A stretch of DNA of 64,000 nucleotides from Thalassotalea mangrovi (GTDB lineage Bacteria > Pseudomonadota > Gammaproteobacteria > Enterobacterales > Alteromonadaceae), in contig NZ_SWDB01000027.1 of NCBI RefSeq assembly GCF_005116735.1, forward strand, positions 1 to 64,000. The letters are read 5' to 3'. Both the position numbers and the translations under genes were made by a program. Shown here piece by piece: positions 47,568-55,058 of this stretch; position 1 is the first letter of the stretch, and each line of letters opens with the position of its first letter. The notes under the pieces are model-generated. The model was not told the DNA's origin and searched no databases. It saw only the letters and a program-made list of their open reading frames with translations.

Positions 47568-47702
47568 AAGTGATTGCCTGTCTTATAAAAAATTTATTCT
47601 TTGTGTTCAGGGGGCTGGTTGACTGGAGAATTGCATGTCTACGACCTGCTGCCAGGACCTGTTCAACATACCCTGACAGGCTTTACATTTAAAGAAAAAC
47701 TA

Positions 47703-49031
47703 TCACTTTTCGGCTAAGATTTTTTTCACATACTGAAAAGCCTGTTCCGATGAGCAGTATGACAACACGTCGCGATCAGCACTATCCATGAAGTTAGTCA
47801 GGTCTTTAACATCGCTTGCGGACAACTCGTGGCCAACCTGATAGCCCCCGCGAATTAATAACTCCAGCATCTCAATCACAGTTAACTGGCGTGAATGTAC
47901 AGGTTCTTTTGGCATTGCCTGGCTTTTCAGTTGAGTACTGGTTGTAAAGTCTGGAGCGATAAAATAAACACTATCGCAGTCTGAATAAAACGTGGTTGAT
48001 GTATCCTGTGAAATATCATCGTCTGGCCAGACATATTTAACGTCGCGCCCATCTTTAAGTTGCCACACTGGCTGGTGCTTTAATTGCGGGTATTCATTTT
48101 CAAGGGGGGCCCAGGCTCCTCGTTTGATAGCGATTGGCATTGCGATGGTTAACGCATCGAATTTATCATTGAATGCGATCATTTCATCGGAATGCACCGC
48201 AAACCCCCGCTTTGCCAGATAAGCTGTCAAGGTCGACTTTCCAGCCCCTGATTTGCCTGGCAACAGCAATAATTTTCGGTTTTCAGACAAGGCGGCACCG
48301 TGGAAACAAAAGCGAAAACCCGATGCCTGGTACGTCAATATCTGAATACGTTCAATTAATACCGGGGCAACCTGGTTAAACTTGAGCTCAGTTGCAATTA
48401 ACTTACCCTGGGAATAAAACTCAAATTGGAGGGATTCTGAGTCAGGCGCATCGCTGATGGCCGGTGCATGTTTGCCAATTTTTATTTCAAATGCGAACTC
48501 GGCACAACCCGCAACATCCGTTGCCAGGAACGATACCGGTTTGAATATTTGCTCAAGCTCGGTGCGCAGGCGTTGATGTTTACAGCAAAGCCGAAACACC
48601 AGACCTGCTATTCGAATCCAGAGCAGTTCGGGCTCAGGACAATTTTCCTTAGCTTGCGGCGAAGCCAGGCATCGGTCAGTGCGGAAGGCATTGCGTTTTG
48701 CAATTTCAAAATACAGGCTATCACGATATTGCCGCAACGGTTCGTTGTTGGAGGGAGGCAAATTGGCATCTACATCAGCATCGAACCTTGCATGGTACAA
48801 ACCTGAAAGCAGCCAATACAGACTCTCTATATCTTCGACGGATTGCCGACTCAAATTGGTTATTTGTGCGATACATTGTTGCTTATCGACGCCAGCGTCC
48901 ATGACCAGTAATAACGCGATCCCGGCAGGTTCCAGCTTATGAAGGGTATTTCTTTGATGGCAAAACAACAGTCCCTGCTCCCCATCGACCAGTAACTGAA
49001 GCTGTGTATTGTTCAGGGGAATGTGTTGCAC
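47703..49031 (-). CDS. PqqD-like and HPr-kinase-like fusion protein
   Basis: A 442-residue protein. Residues 1-95 look like a PqqD/peptide-chaperone winged-helix domain (HKLEPAGIALLLVMDAG...). The C-terminal half has the HPr kinase fold: FHGAALSENRKLLLLPGKSGAGKSTLTA, with Walker A GKSGAGKS near residue 265, then GFAVHSDEMIAF that resembles the metal-binding acidic motif. PqqD-like proteins bring a peptide to a modifying enzyme and HPr kinases phosphorylate a Ser on a small protein, so the neighbouring 71-residue peptide may be the client. From memory this corresponds to an HPr-related kinase family linked to exopolysaccharide loci; I did not search. Confidence 0.75.
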   Translation of the reverse strand: MQHIPLNNTQLQLLVDGEQGLLFCHQRNTLHKLEPAGIALLLVMDAGVDKQQCIAQITNLSRQSVEDIESLYWLLSGLYHARFDADVDANLPPSNNEPLRQYRDSLYFEIAKRNAFRTDRCLASPQAKENCPEPELLWIRIAGLVFRLCCKHQRLRTELEQIFKPVSFLATDVAGCAEFAFEIKIGKHAPAISDAPDSESLQFEFYSQGKLIATELKFNQVAPVLIERIQILTYQASGFRFCFHGAALSENRKLLLLPGKSGAGKSTLTAYLAKRGFAVHSDEMIAFNDKFDALTIAMPIAIKRGAWAPLENEYPQLKHQPVWQLKDGRDVKYVWPDDDISQDTSTTFYSDCDSVYFIAPDFTTSTQLKSQAMPKEPVHSRQLTVIEMLELLIRGGYQVGHELSASDVKDLTNFMDSADRDVLSYCSSEQAFQYVKKILAEK

Positions 49032-49062
49032 TAAAGCTTAAATTACCTAACGCCGGTCCGGA

Positions 49063-49278
49063 TTAAAAGCCATTCGACTCTGGTGGACAGTGTTTATTCT
49101 GCTGATTGGGTCTGCAGGATTTAGGCGCTGCAGAGGTTTTCGGTGTCATCAATGCCGTTACCGCCAGCGGGGTTACTGCTGCTAACTTACCGTATTTTTT
49201 GATGAACTGTCTCCGCGCCTGTTCAGGCGTTAACTCATCGTTATCGACAGCGTCGTTTGCTTTCTTGTTATTATTCAT
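49063..49278 (-). CDS. 71-residue twin-arginine-type peptide with a two-cysteine tail
   Basis: A small protein with an acidic head (NDELTPEQA), then RRQFIKKYGK and a hydrophobic stretch ending TSAAP that looks like a twin-arginine or short anchor signal. After it comes a short tail containing a C-X8-C pair, PKSCRPNQQ and CPPESNGF. If the signal is cut near TSA-A, the exported peptide would be about 20 residues. It is the first gene of the exopolysaccharide locus, 31 bases before the PqqD/HprK-like gene. The ribosome site is weak. Possible roles: modified peptide, phosphorylation target or export-linked factor. Confidence 0.7.
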   Translation of the reverse strand: MNNNKKANDAVDNDELTPEQARRQFIKKYGKLAAVTPLAVTALMTPKTSAAPKSCRPNQQNKHCPPESNGF

Positions 49279-49293
49279 CTTCGCACACTCGTT

Positions 49294-49318
49294 ATAAGTT
49301 TAACTCGTTGAAACTTAT
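49294..49318. repeat. Inverted repeat upstream of the 71-residue peptide gene
   Basis: ATAAGTTT (49294-49301), nine bases, AAACTTAT (49311-49318), perfect. It lies 16 bases before the start of the locus-leading gene, where an operator or leader hairpin would be. No known regulator site is matched. Confidence 0.45.
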
Positions 49319-49426
49319 GGGGGTTAATCTTATGCAACGACCATAGTAAAAAGGAACCATGGTAAATGCAAGACATTAGCGAAGGTTTGCGCCAGGATGG
49401 CAAGAGGGGGATTAGGTTGCGATAAA

Positions 49427-49450
49427 AAACGGGAGCATAAGCTCCCGTTT
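49427..49450 (-). terminator. Intrinsic terminator of the M13 peptidase gene
   Basis: AAACGGGAGC, loop ATAA, GCTCCCGTTT on the plus strand; on the minus strand the hairpin is followed by TTTTTAT. It lies just past the peptidase stop. Confidence 0.88.
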
Positions 49451-49462
49451 ATTCGGAGCTGG

Positions 49463-51535
49463 TTACCAGATTTTTACTCGCTTCTCAGGAGCAATATACA
49501 TCTTGTCACCTTCCTTAATACCGTATGCTTCAACAAACTCCGGCATATTGGACAATGAACCTAACACTCTAAAATGCCCCGGAGAATGCGGGTCAGTAGC
49601 TACCTTTTTACGTAACGCCTTTTCAGTAGCTTTCCCACGCCAGATCTGCGCGTAGCCCATGAAGAAACGTTGGTCTCCAGTTAAACCATCAATCACCGGC
49701 GCTTCTTCACCATTCAGTGAATTCTTATAGGCACGGTAAGCGATAGTCAGTCCTGAAAGGTCACCAATATTCTCGCCTAAGGTTAATTCACCATTAACGT
49801 TGAGGTCATCAAATACCTTGTAGCCGTTGTACTGGTCAACTAGCTGGCTGGCACGTTTCTTAAACTCAGTAAGATCCTGCTCGGTCCACCAATTGCGCAG
49901 GTTTCCATCGGCATCGTAACGGCTTCCCTGGTCGTCAAAACCATGGCCCATTTCATGACCGATAACTGCGCCAATACCGCCATAGTTTACGGCGTCATCA
50001 GCTGCCATATTGAAAAACGGCGGTTGCAATATAGCGGCAGGGAATACAATTTCATTCACCGTAGGGTTATAGTAAGCGTTTACCGTTTGTGCCGTCATAT
50101 GCCATTCCCAATCACGAATTGGGCCGCCTACTTTTTCCAGGTCTTTTTGAAAACTCGATATGTTTGCACTTTGCAGGTTGGCAATTAATGTATCTGCATT
50201 GATATCGATATTAGAATAGTCTTCCCATTTATCCGGATAGCCAATTTTTGGCGTAAACGCGGCAAGTTTTACCCGCGCGGCCTTTTTAGTATCTTCAGAC
50301 ATCCACTCTAGGCCGTCGATACTCTCGCCATAAGCCGTACGCAGGTTTTCAACCAGTTCGGTCATGCGCGCTTTCGCTTCCGGCTTAAAGTGACGCTTCA
50401 CGTATACCTGAGAGATGATTTCACCGAGATTGCGGTTAACCAGGCTAACACCACGTTTCCAGCGCGGCTTTTGCTCTTGCTGACCGTTAATATTTTTGCC
50501 ATAAAATTCAAAGTTCTGTTGATCGAGTTCAGCCGTTAAGTAAGACGCATAACCATTGATCACTAGCCAGTTTAGGTAAGATCTCCAATCGTCCATGGAA
50601 ACTTCTGCAACCAGTTCACCAAACCCTTCGACAAAGTCAGGCTGGTTGATAATAATGTCCTGCTGCTTGTCTGCGCCAAGGGTCGTTAACCAGGCTTGCC
50701 AGTTAAATTTGTCGGTCACGCTATTCAGATCGCTAACGGCAAACTTATTGTAGCGCTTTTCACTGTCACGAGTCTGAACGCGGGTCCAGTGTAATTTAGC
50801 GAGTTTAGTTTCAAGAGCCATGATAGATTCTGCCGCTTGTTGGCCATTTTCCTGACCGGCAAGAGTAAACATTTTCTCAATGTGAGCGACGTAATCTTTA
50901 CGCATGTCTTTAAAGCGCTGCTCTTCTTTAAAGTAATAATCGCGATCTGGCAACCCTAACCCAGATTGCCAGACGTGGCCTATGTAACGACTTGATTGCT
51001 TAGCATCAGCACTTACGTAGAGGTGCAGAGGGGATCCTACACCAATCATTTCTGTTTTCGCGAAAAAGCCTGCCAATTCATCTTTATTGTTAATAGCGGC
51101 AATTTCCGTTAACAGCGGTTCAATCGATTTAACACCGAGCTTGTTAAGTTGCTCTTGATCCATAAACGAATTGAATAGGTCTGCAACTTTCTGCTCATCA
51201 CTACCCTTTTCCAATTCACCTGCTACCGCCAGTTCTTCAATGATGGCTTTCACATCTTCATCAGCTTTATCACGCAGGTCGTAAAATGAACCAATCGCCG
51301 TTTTATCGGCGGGCATCGGATGCGAGTCTAACCAACCGCCATTAACATACAGATAAAAATCATCCTGAGGTCGAATAGCCTTATTCATGTTAGCCATTTC
51401 AATACCTGAGGTAAGTGCCGTTTTTTGTGTAGCTACCTGAACGGTAGAAGAATTCTCGTTGTTCGCCGGCTCACCATTACAGGCCGCCAGTAATAATAAA
51501 GACGAGCATACAGCGCCCGAAACCATTGTTTTCAT
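49463..51535 (-). CDS. pepO: M13 family metallopeptidase (PepO/neprilysin type), lipoprotein
   Basis: A 690-residue zinc endopeptidase, likely exported and lipid-anchored: the signal ends LLAAC with Cys19. The active site is HEMGH at about residues 526-530 (VIGHEMGHGFDDQG), the third zinc ligand Glu is in GENIGDLSGL near 585, and the substrate-binding NAYYNPTVNEIVFPAAILQPPFF block precedes it. The N-terminal peptidase_M13 part starts with RPQDDFYLYVNGGWL. Its length fits the family. It would process small peptides in the periplasm. It sits alone between the exopolysaccharide locus and the sulfate genes. Confidence 0.95.
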   Translation of the reverse strand: MKTMVSGAVCSSLLLLAACNGEPANNENSSTVQVATQKTALTSGIEMANMNKAIRPQDDFYLYVNGGWLDSHPMPADKTAIGSFYDLRDKADEDVKAIIEELAVAGELEKGSDEQKVADLFNSFMDQEQLNKLGVKSIEPLLTEIAAINNKDELAGFFAKTEMIGVGSPLHLYVSADAKQSSRYIGHVWQSGLGLPDRDYYFKEEQRFKDMRKDYVAHIEKMFTLAGQENGQQAAESIMALETKLAKLHWTRVQTRDSEKRYNKFAVSDLNSVTDKFNWQAWLTTLGADKQQDIIINQPDFVEGFGELVAEVSMDDWRSYLNWLVINGYASYLTAELDQQNFEFYGKNINGQQEQKPRWKRGVSLVNRNLGEIISQVYVKRHFKPEAKARMTELVENLRTAYGESIDGLEWMSEDTKKAARVKLAAFTPKIGYPDKWEDYSNIDINADTLIANLQSANISSFQKDLEKVGGPIRDWEWHMTAQTVNAYYNPTVNEIVFPAAILQPPFFNMAADDAVNYGGIGAVIGHEMGHGFDDQGSRYDADGNLRNWWTEQDLTEFKKRASQLVDQYNGYKVFDDLNVNGELTLGENIGDLSGLTIAYRAYKNSLNGEEAPVIDGLTGDQRFFMGYAQIWRGKATEKALRKKVATDPHSPGHFRVLGSLSNMPEFVEAYGIKEGDKMYIAPEKRVKIW

Positions 51536-51629
51536 TTTGTTATTCCAATTAAGTTTATGGATTTAATCGATATTGATACTACTGCAGTCGAATAACAAGG
51601 TCTATAGGGTTACAAGTTTTGTTACAAAT

Positions 51630-51659
51630 GCAGAGTCGAAGCTCCCGCTTCGACTCTGC
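51630..51659. repeat. Perfect 13-bp hairpin upstream of the peptidase gene
   Basis: GCAGAGTCGAAGC (51630-51642), loop TCCC, GCTTCGACTCTGC (51647-51659). It lies about 95 bases upstream of the peptidase start and opens the repeat-rich gap 51.6-52.17 kb. Confidence 0.85.
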
Positions 51660-51709
51660 TAGAAAGACGGAGACTACGTCGAGGGAGATAACCTTCTCGA
51701 TGTCAGGTT

Positions 51710-51885
51710 CTCGGTTATGGCCAGGGAAGGCCTGTTTGCAGAAAATGCAGGAGCAATTTTCTGTGACAGACTATCGTCGGTTATGGTCATGGATGACCGG
51801 TATGCCGAAAATGCATGGATGCCGGCATGGACGCTGGTATGTCGGAAATGTCTGGAACATATTTCCGATTCAATTTTCGGTGACA
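51710..51885. repeat. Nested hairpins with the TATGCCGAAAATGCATGGA word
   Basis: CCGAAAAT (51805-51812) and ATTTTCGG (51873-51880) form the outer arms, with CGGAAAT and ATTTCCG inside at about 51843-51867. Smaller inverted pieces (GCC...GGC near 51720, TGCAGAAAATGCA near 51737) come before. The word TATGCCGAAAATG is shared with the tandem repeat at 3.25-3.53 kb, and its reverse complement, with the outer pair changed to TCGAAAAT/ATTTTCGA, is at 58.09-58.16 kb. The reading frame through it is an artefact. Confidence 0.75.
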
Positions 51886-51905
51886 ACGAAGAGCCTTCAC
51901 CCGAA

Positions 51906-52094
51906 GTAACTCTTTGAGTTACGTACCCGGAGCCAATGCTTTTGATTGGCGTACCCGGAATAAAACCTTTGGTTTTATATACCCGCTCCCCTAAAACAAA
52001 TTACTAGTTGCTACGCGCAATCTTTGATTGCATGCCAGGAACGATTTTAATCGTGTGCCAGGAGCGATAGCGTGCTAGGAATGTAATGTGCTCG
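51906..52094. repeat. Second array of variable hairpins with constant linkers
   Basis: Read on the plus strand: GTAACT/AGTTAC (51906-51922), linker GTACCCGGA, CCAAT/ATTGG, linker GTACCCGGA, AAACC/GGTTT, then after a gap GCAATC/GATTGC, linker ATGCCAGGA, ACGATT/AATCGT, linker GTGCCAGGA, and CGATAGCG with GTGCTAGGA. On the minus strand these linkers are TCCGGGTAC, TCCTGGCAC and TCCTAGCAC, the same family as the array at 7157 (TCCGAGCAC, TCCTAGCAC). The two arrays are about 44.5 kb apart and in opposite orientation. Confidence 0.85.
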
Positions 52095-52152
52095 CAGCTG
52101 AAAGCTAAAGGCCGTTCGCCATCCGAGGCCAGAAACCTGAATCCTGAACCCC

Positions 52153-52186
52153 GTTAATCAGTAGCAACTTGTTGCTACTGATTAAC
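52153..52186. repeat. Perfect 16-bp hairpin overlapping the cysC stop codon
   Basis: GTTAATCAGTAGCAAC (52153-52168), loop TT, GTTGCTACTGATTAAC (52171-52186). The right arm encodes the last codons and stop (TAG) of cysC. It may end cysC transcription, though no U run follows on the minus strand. Confidence 0.85.
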
Positions 52187-52777
52187 ATAACCATTCGTTA
52201 TCAGATAGTCGACGATTTGCTCTGCACATGCACGAATATCCTGCTCAGCAGTTTTTACGTGAATTTCCGGTTGATGAGGGATGTCATAACCAGAGTCAAT
52301 CCCGGTGAAGTCCTGGATCTCACCGGCCCGGGCTTTTTTATAAAGACCTTTGGGATCCCGTTGCTCACATATTTCAATCGGTGTATCAATAAAGATTTCG
52401 ATAAATTCACCATCGTCGAGCAGGTTCCTGGCCATATCGCGATCCGATTGAAACGGTGAGATAAACGCCGTAGAGACAATCAAACCAGCATCTACAAACA
52501 ACTTCGAAACCTGACTGATGCGACGAATATTTTCAATCCGGTCTTCATCGCTAAAACCTAAATCGCCGTTCAGTCCATGGCGGACGTTATCACCATCAAG
52601 GAGATACGTATGGCATTTACGCTCAAATAATAAATCATCAACCGCATTCGCCACGGTTGATTTACCTGAACCACTGAGTCCTGTGTACCATAGCAAACAG
52701 GGACGTTGTTTTTTTAATCTGGCACGGTCCGCCTTAGTCACTAGATGCGGATGCCATACGGTGTTTTCAGTTTGCAT
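52175..52777 (-). CDS. cysC: Adenylylsulfate kinase
   Basis: A 200-residue kinase that phosphorylates adenosine 5'-phosphosulfate to PAPS in sulfate assimilation. P-loop GLSGSGKS at residues 33-40, the DGDNVRHGLNGDLGFS block with the conserved Arg, and the FISPFQSDRDMAR loop with the Ser that is phosphorylated in the family are all present. Length matches E. coli CysC (201). It is last of cysD-cysN-SLC13-cysC but separated from the permease by 345 bases of hairpins. The stop codon lies inside a perfect hairpin. The ribosome site (CTGGAA) abuts the first upstream hairpin. Confidence 0.95.
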   Translation of the reverse strand: MQTENTVWHPHLVTKADRARLKKQRPCLLWYTGLSGSGKSTVANAVDDLLFERKCHTYLLDGDNVRHGLNGDLGFSDEDRIENIRRISQVSKLFVDAGLIVSTAFISPFQSDRDMARNLLDDGEFIEIFIDTPIEICEQRDPKGLYKKARAGEIQDFTGIDSGYDIPHQPEIHVKTAEQDIRACAEQIVDYLITNGYVNQ

Positions 52778-52786
52778 AACGTTCCA

Positions 52787-52852
52787 GGGAACAGCGATAA
52801 GCTCTAAGCTATAATATAAACGACAAGCTTGGCTGGCTATTTCGCTATTCCC
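52787..52852 (-). repeat. Hairpin 1 in the cysC leader
   Basis: Plus-strand GGGAACAGC (52787-52795) and GCTATTCCC (52844-52852). On the minus strand the arms are GGGAATAGC and GCTGTTCCC, which pair fully with one G-U wobble; on the plus strand the same position would be an A-C mismatch. So the hairpin is better as minus-strand RNA. The 3' arm ends just before the cysC ribosome site. Confidence 0.75.
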
Positions 52853-52891
52853 TACTCCTTAAAATTTAGTTTTGTGTTAATTTAGTTCCAG

Positions 52892-52930
52892 GGGAACAGC
52901 TTCAAGATGTAAGTTTTGCTCGCTATTCCC
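52892..52930 (-). repeat. Hairpin 2 in the cysC leader
   Basis: Plus-strand GGGAACAGC (52892-52900) and GCTATTCCC (52922-52930), with the same arms as hairpin 1 but a shorter loop of different sequence. GTTCCAGG(G) precedes both copies, so the unit was duplicated or inserted twice. Confidence 0.75.
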
Positions 52931-53122
52931 AAGGCCAATATGTTGATTCTATCAGGGTTGGCAATCATTGGTCGTTTCTGTCAGCCGGCTATTGATTCTT
53001 TTTCCGTACCTGCAACGTTACTTTGCCATTATCATCTTCGAAACGACGATAGTTTTTCAACCAACTCAAGAGCCAAATAAAACAGTCACCTGGCAATTTA
53101 CCACTTACCGCTTACCGCTTCT

Positions 53123-54898
53123 TCAGAACGGAAACACCTGCGGAATCATAAATAACACCACGGTAATATAGGTTAATGATACAGGGATGCCGGCTTTTAC
53201 AAAATCTACTAATCGATAATTACCGGCGTTAAACACCATAACATTGGTTTGATAACCATAAGGACTGATAAAACTGCCACTGGCGCCAAACGCGACCGCC
53301 ATAATAAATGGTACCGGGTTTACGCCAAGACCGATGGCGATGTTATAAGCGATCGGGAAGATTAACGCCGCTGCGGCATTGTTGGTAATCAACTCCGTCA
53401 TCAGCAGGGTGATAATAAACACCGCTGCAAATGCGAAGATGGCACTTTGCCCGGATAGAAAGTTATGAACATGCAGGGCGATTACCTGTGACAGGCCAGT
53501 AGACTCAAGCGCCGTCGCCAGTGTCAGGGCACTCACTACAATGACCCAGATTTCCAATGGAAAGCGGCGTTTTATTTCATTGATGCTTAGTGACTTGGTT
53601 GCAAACAGTGCTGCCATATAAAAGATAAGGCACTTCAGCAACGGGACTTCAAATATCACCGAGATGGAAATCGAACCAAGGAAACCAAACAAGGTTAGTT
53701 TATCGCGCCAACCGGTTAACATATTATCCGGTTTAACACCGGTTATTATATAAAAATTCTTACTCAGGTTGGTTCGGGTAATAAAGTCCTTACCTACGGC
53801 AAGCACCAGAAAATCGCCGGATTGAATAACCAAATCGCCCAATTTACCAGACAATGTGGCCCCTTCACGGCGAATAGCAACAACTGCCGCATCAAATCGC
53901 GCCCGGAAGCCTGCCTGTTTCAGCGTCATACCGATGATGGCACTGCCTGGTTTAATCAATACCTGCGTCAGGTTATCCCGCAACAACCCGTCCTGTTCGG
54001 CGAATAGCTTTAACCCATCAAATTGCTGCAGCACGAATACCTTTGATATATCGCCGGTAAAAATTAACTTATCACCTGGTCGCAGAAACTCTTCTGGTGT
54101 TACCGGAGAAATCATATGACCATGACGAATGATCTCCACTAAAAACAAGGAGTCAATATTACGCAGGCCATTCTCTTCAATTGACCTGCCAATTAATTTT
54201 GAATCCTCCATCACTTCCGCTTCAACGAAATAGTGTTTTTCACTCCTGGTTGTTGATTCGGTGAATGGTAAGGTTTTAAGGCGGATAAATAACACCGACA
54301 GGCAGGCGATTAAAGCTGTAAGTCCAATCAGGGTAAAGTCGAAAAATTTTAACCCAGGTAAGCCCTGGTCAATCAGCATGGAATTTACAATAAGGTTGGT
54401 CGAGGTTCCAACCAAGGTTAAGGTGCCGCCCAGTATGGCGGCGTATGAGACAGGTAGCAGCAGTTTCCCTGGGTTGATAAATTTATTGTTTTTGATTGGC
54501 GATATTAATGTCGCCACCACAGCCGTATTATTTAAAATGGCGGACGCGAGCGCCGTGCCAATCAAGGTTCTAAAATAGGATTTCAGCTTTTTTCTGGATA
54601 TCATCCGATTCGCCAGAATGCGCAGGAAGCTGGTTCTTTCCAGGGCAAATGAACAGGTGATCAATAAAATCAGAGTGATCAATCCAGGGTTAACGGCATT
54701 AGTGAATATTTGCTTGGTACTGACAAATGAAAAGCTTAAACAAACCAATGTCGAGGCGGCAAAGACACGCTCTGGAACGTTTTGGAATTTAATCAATCCT
54801 GCAAAGGTAGTGATAAACACACCCACCATAAACCATTGATCGATATTTAGCATGAATCGCCTATGATTTTTGTCAGAACAGGTATTTATGGTTGACAA
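53123..54898 (-). CDS. SLC13-type anion permease with two TrkA-C domains
   Basis: A 591-residue membrane protein. The transmembrane parts match the divalent anion/sodium symporter (SLC13, DASS) family: NNTAVVATLISPI and LGGTLTLVGTSTNLIVNSML in the first half, and ITNNAAAALIFPIA with GASGSFISPYGYQTNVMV in the second half. Between them, at about residues 205-375, are two RCK_C/TrkA-C domains (DSKLIGRSIEENGLRN..., GSAIIGMTLKQAGFRA...), which usually bind a ligand. In a cysD-cysN-cysC neighbourhood it is very likely the sulfate importer. The ends of the gene are 160 bases from cysN and 345 from cysC. Confidence 0.88.
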   Translation of the reverse strand: MSTINTCSDKNHRRFMLNIDQWFMVGVFITTFAGLIKFQNVPERVFAASTLVCLSFSFVSTKQIFTNAVNPGLITLILLITCSFALERTSFLRILANRMISRKKLKSYFRTLIGTALASAILNNTAVVATLISPIKNNKFINPGKLLLPVSYAAILGGTLTLVGTSTNLIVNSMLIDQGLPGLKFFDFTLIGLTALIACLSVLFIRLKTLPFTESTTRSEKHYFVEAEVMEDSKLIGRSIEENGLRNIDSLFLVEIIRHGHMISPVTPEEFLRPGDKLIFTGDISKVFVLQQFDGLKLFAEQDGLLRDNLTQVLIKPGSAIIGMTLKQAGFRARFDAAVVAIRREGATLSGKLGDLVIQSGDFLVLAVGKDFITRTNLSKNFYIITGVKPDNMLTGWRDKLTLFGFLGSISISVIFEVPLLKCLIFYMAALFATKSLSINEIKRRFPLEIWVIVVSALTLATALESTGLSQVIALHVHNFLSGQSAIFAFAAVFIITLLMTELITNNAAAALIFPIAYNIAIGLGVNPVPFIMAVAFGASGSFISPYGYQTNVMVFNAGNYRLVDFVKAGIPVSLTYITVVLFMIPQVFPF

Positions 54899-55058
54899 TC
54901 ATAGCAACACAAAGTTCTAACTTATTGTAATTATTCGTTTAAGATAACTGAAGGAATTGAGAGTCGCAAGTACTACTAATCCAACCACTGTGGCGCAGCG
55001 CAGCACGACATGAGTACTGGATAAGCCGGTCATGGATAACCGGCTTATCAAGGTATCA

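Noticed and set aside
51619-51917. Open frames of 60 to 96 codons through the repeats upstream of cysC
   Set aside because: They cover palindromic repeats, and the related 3.4 kb and 58 kb copies give different frames.
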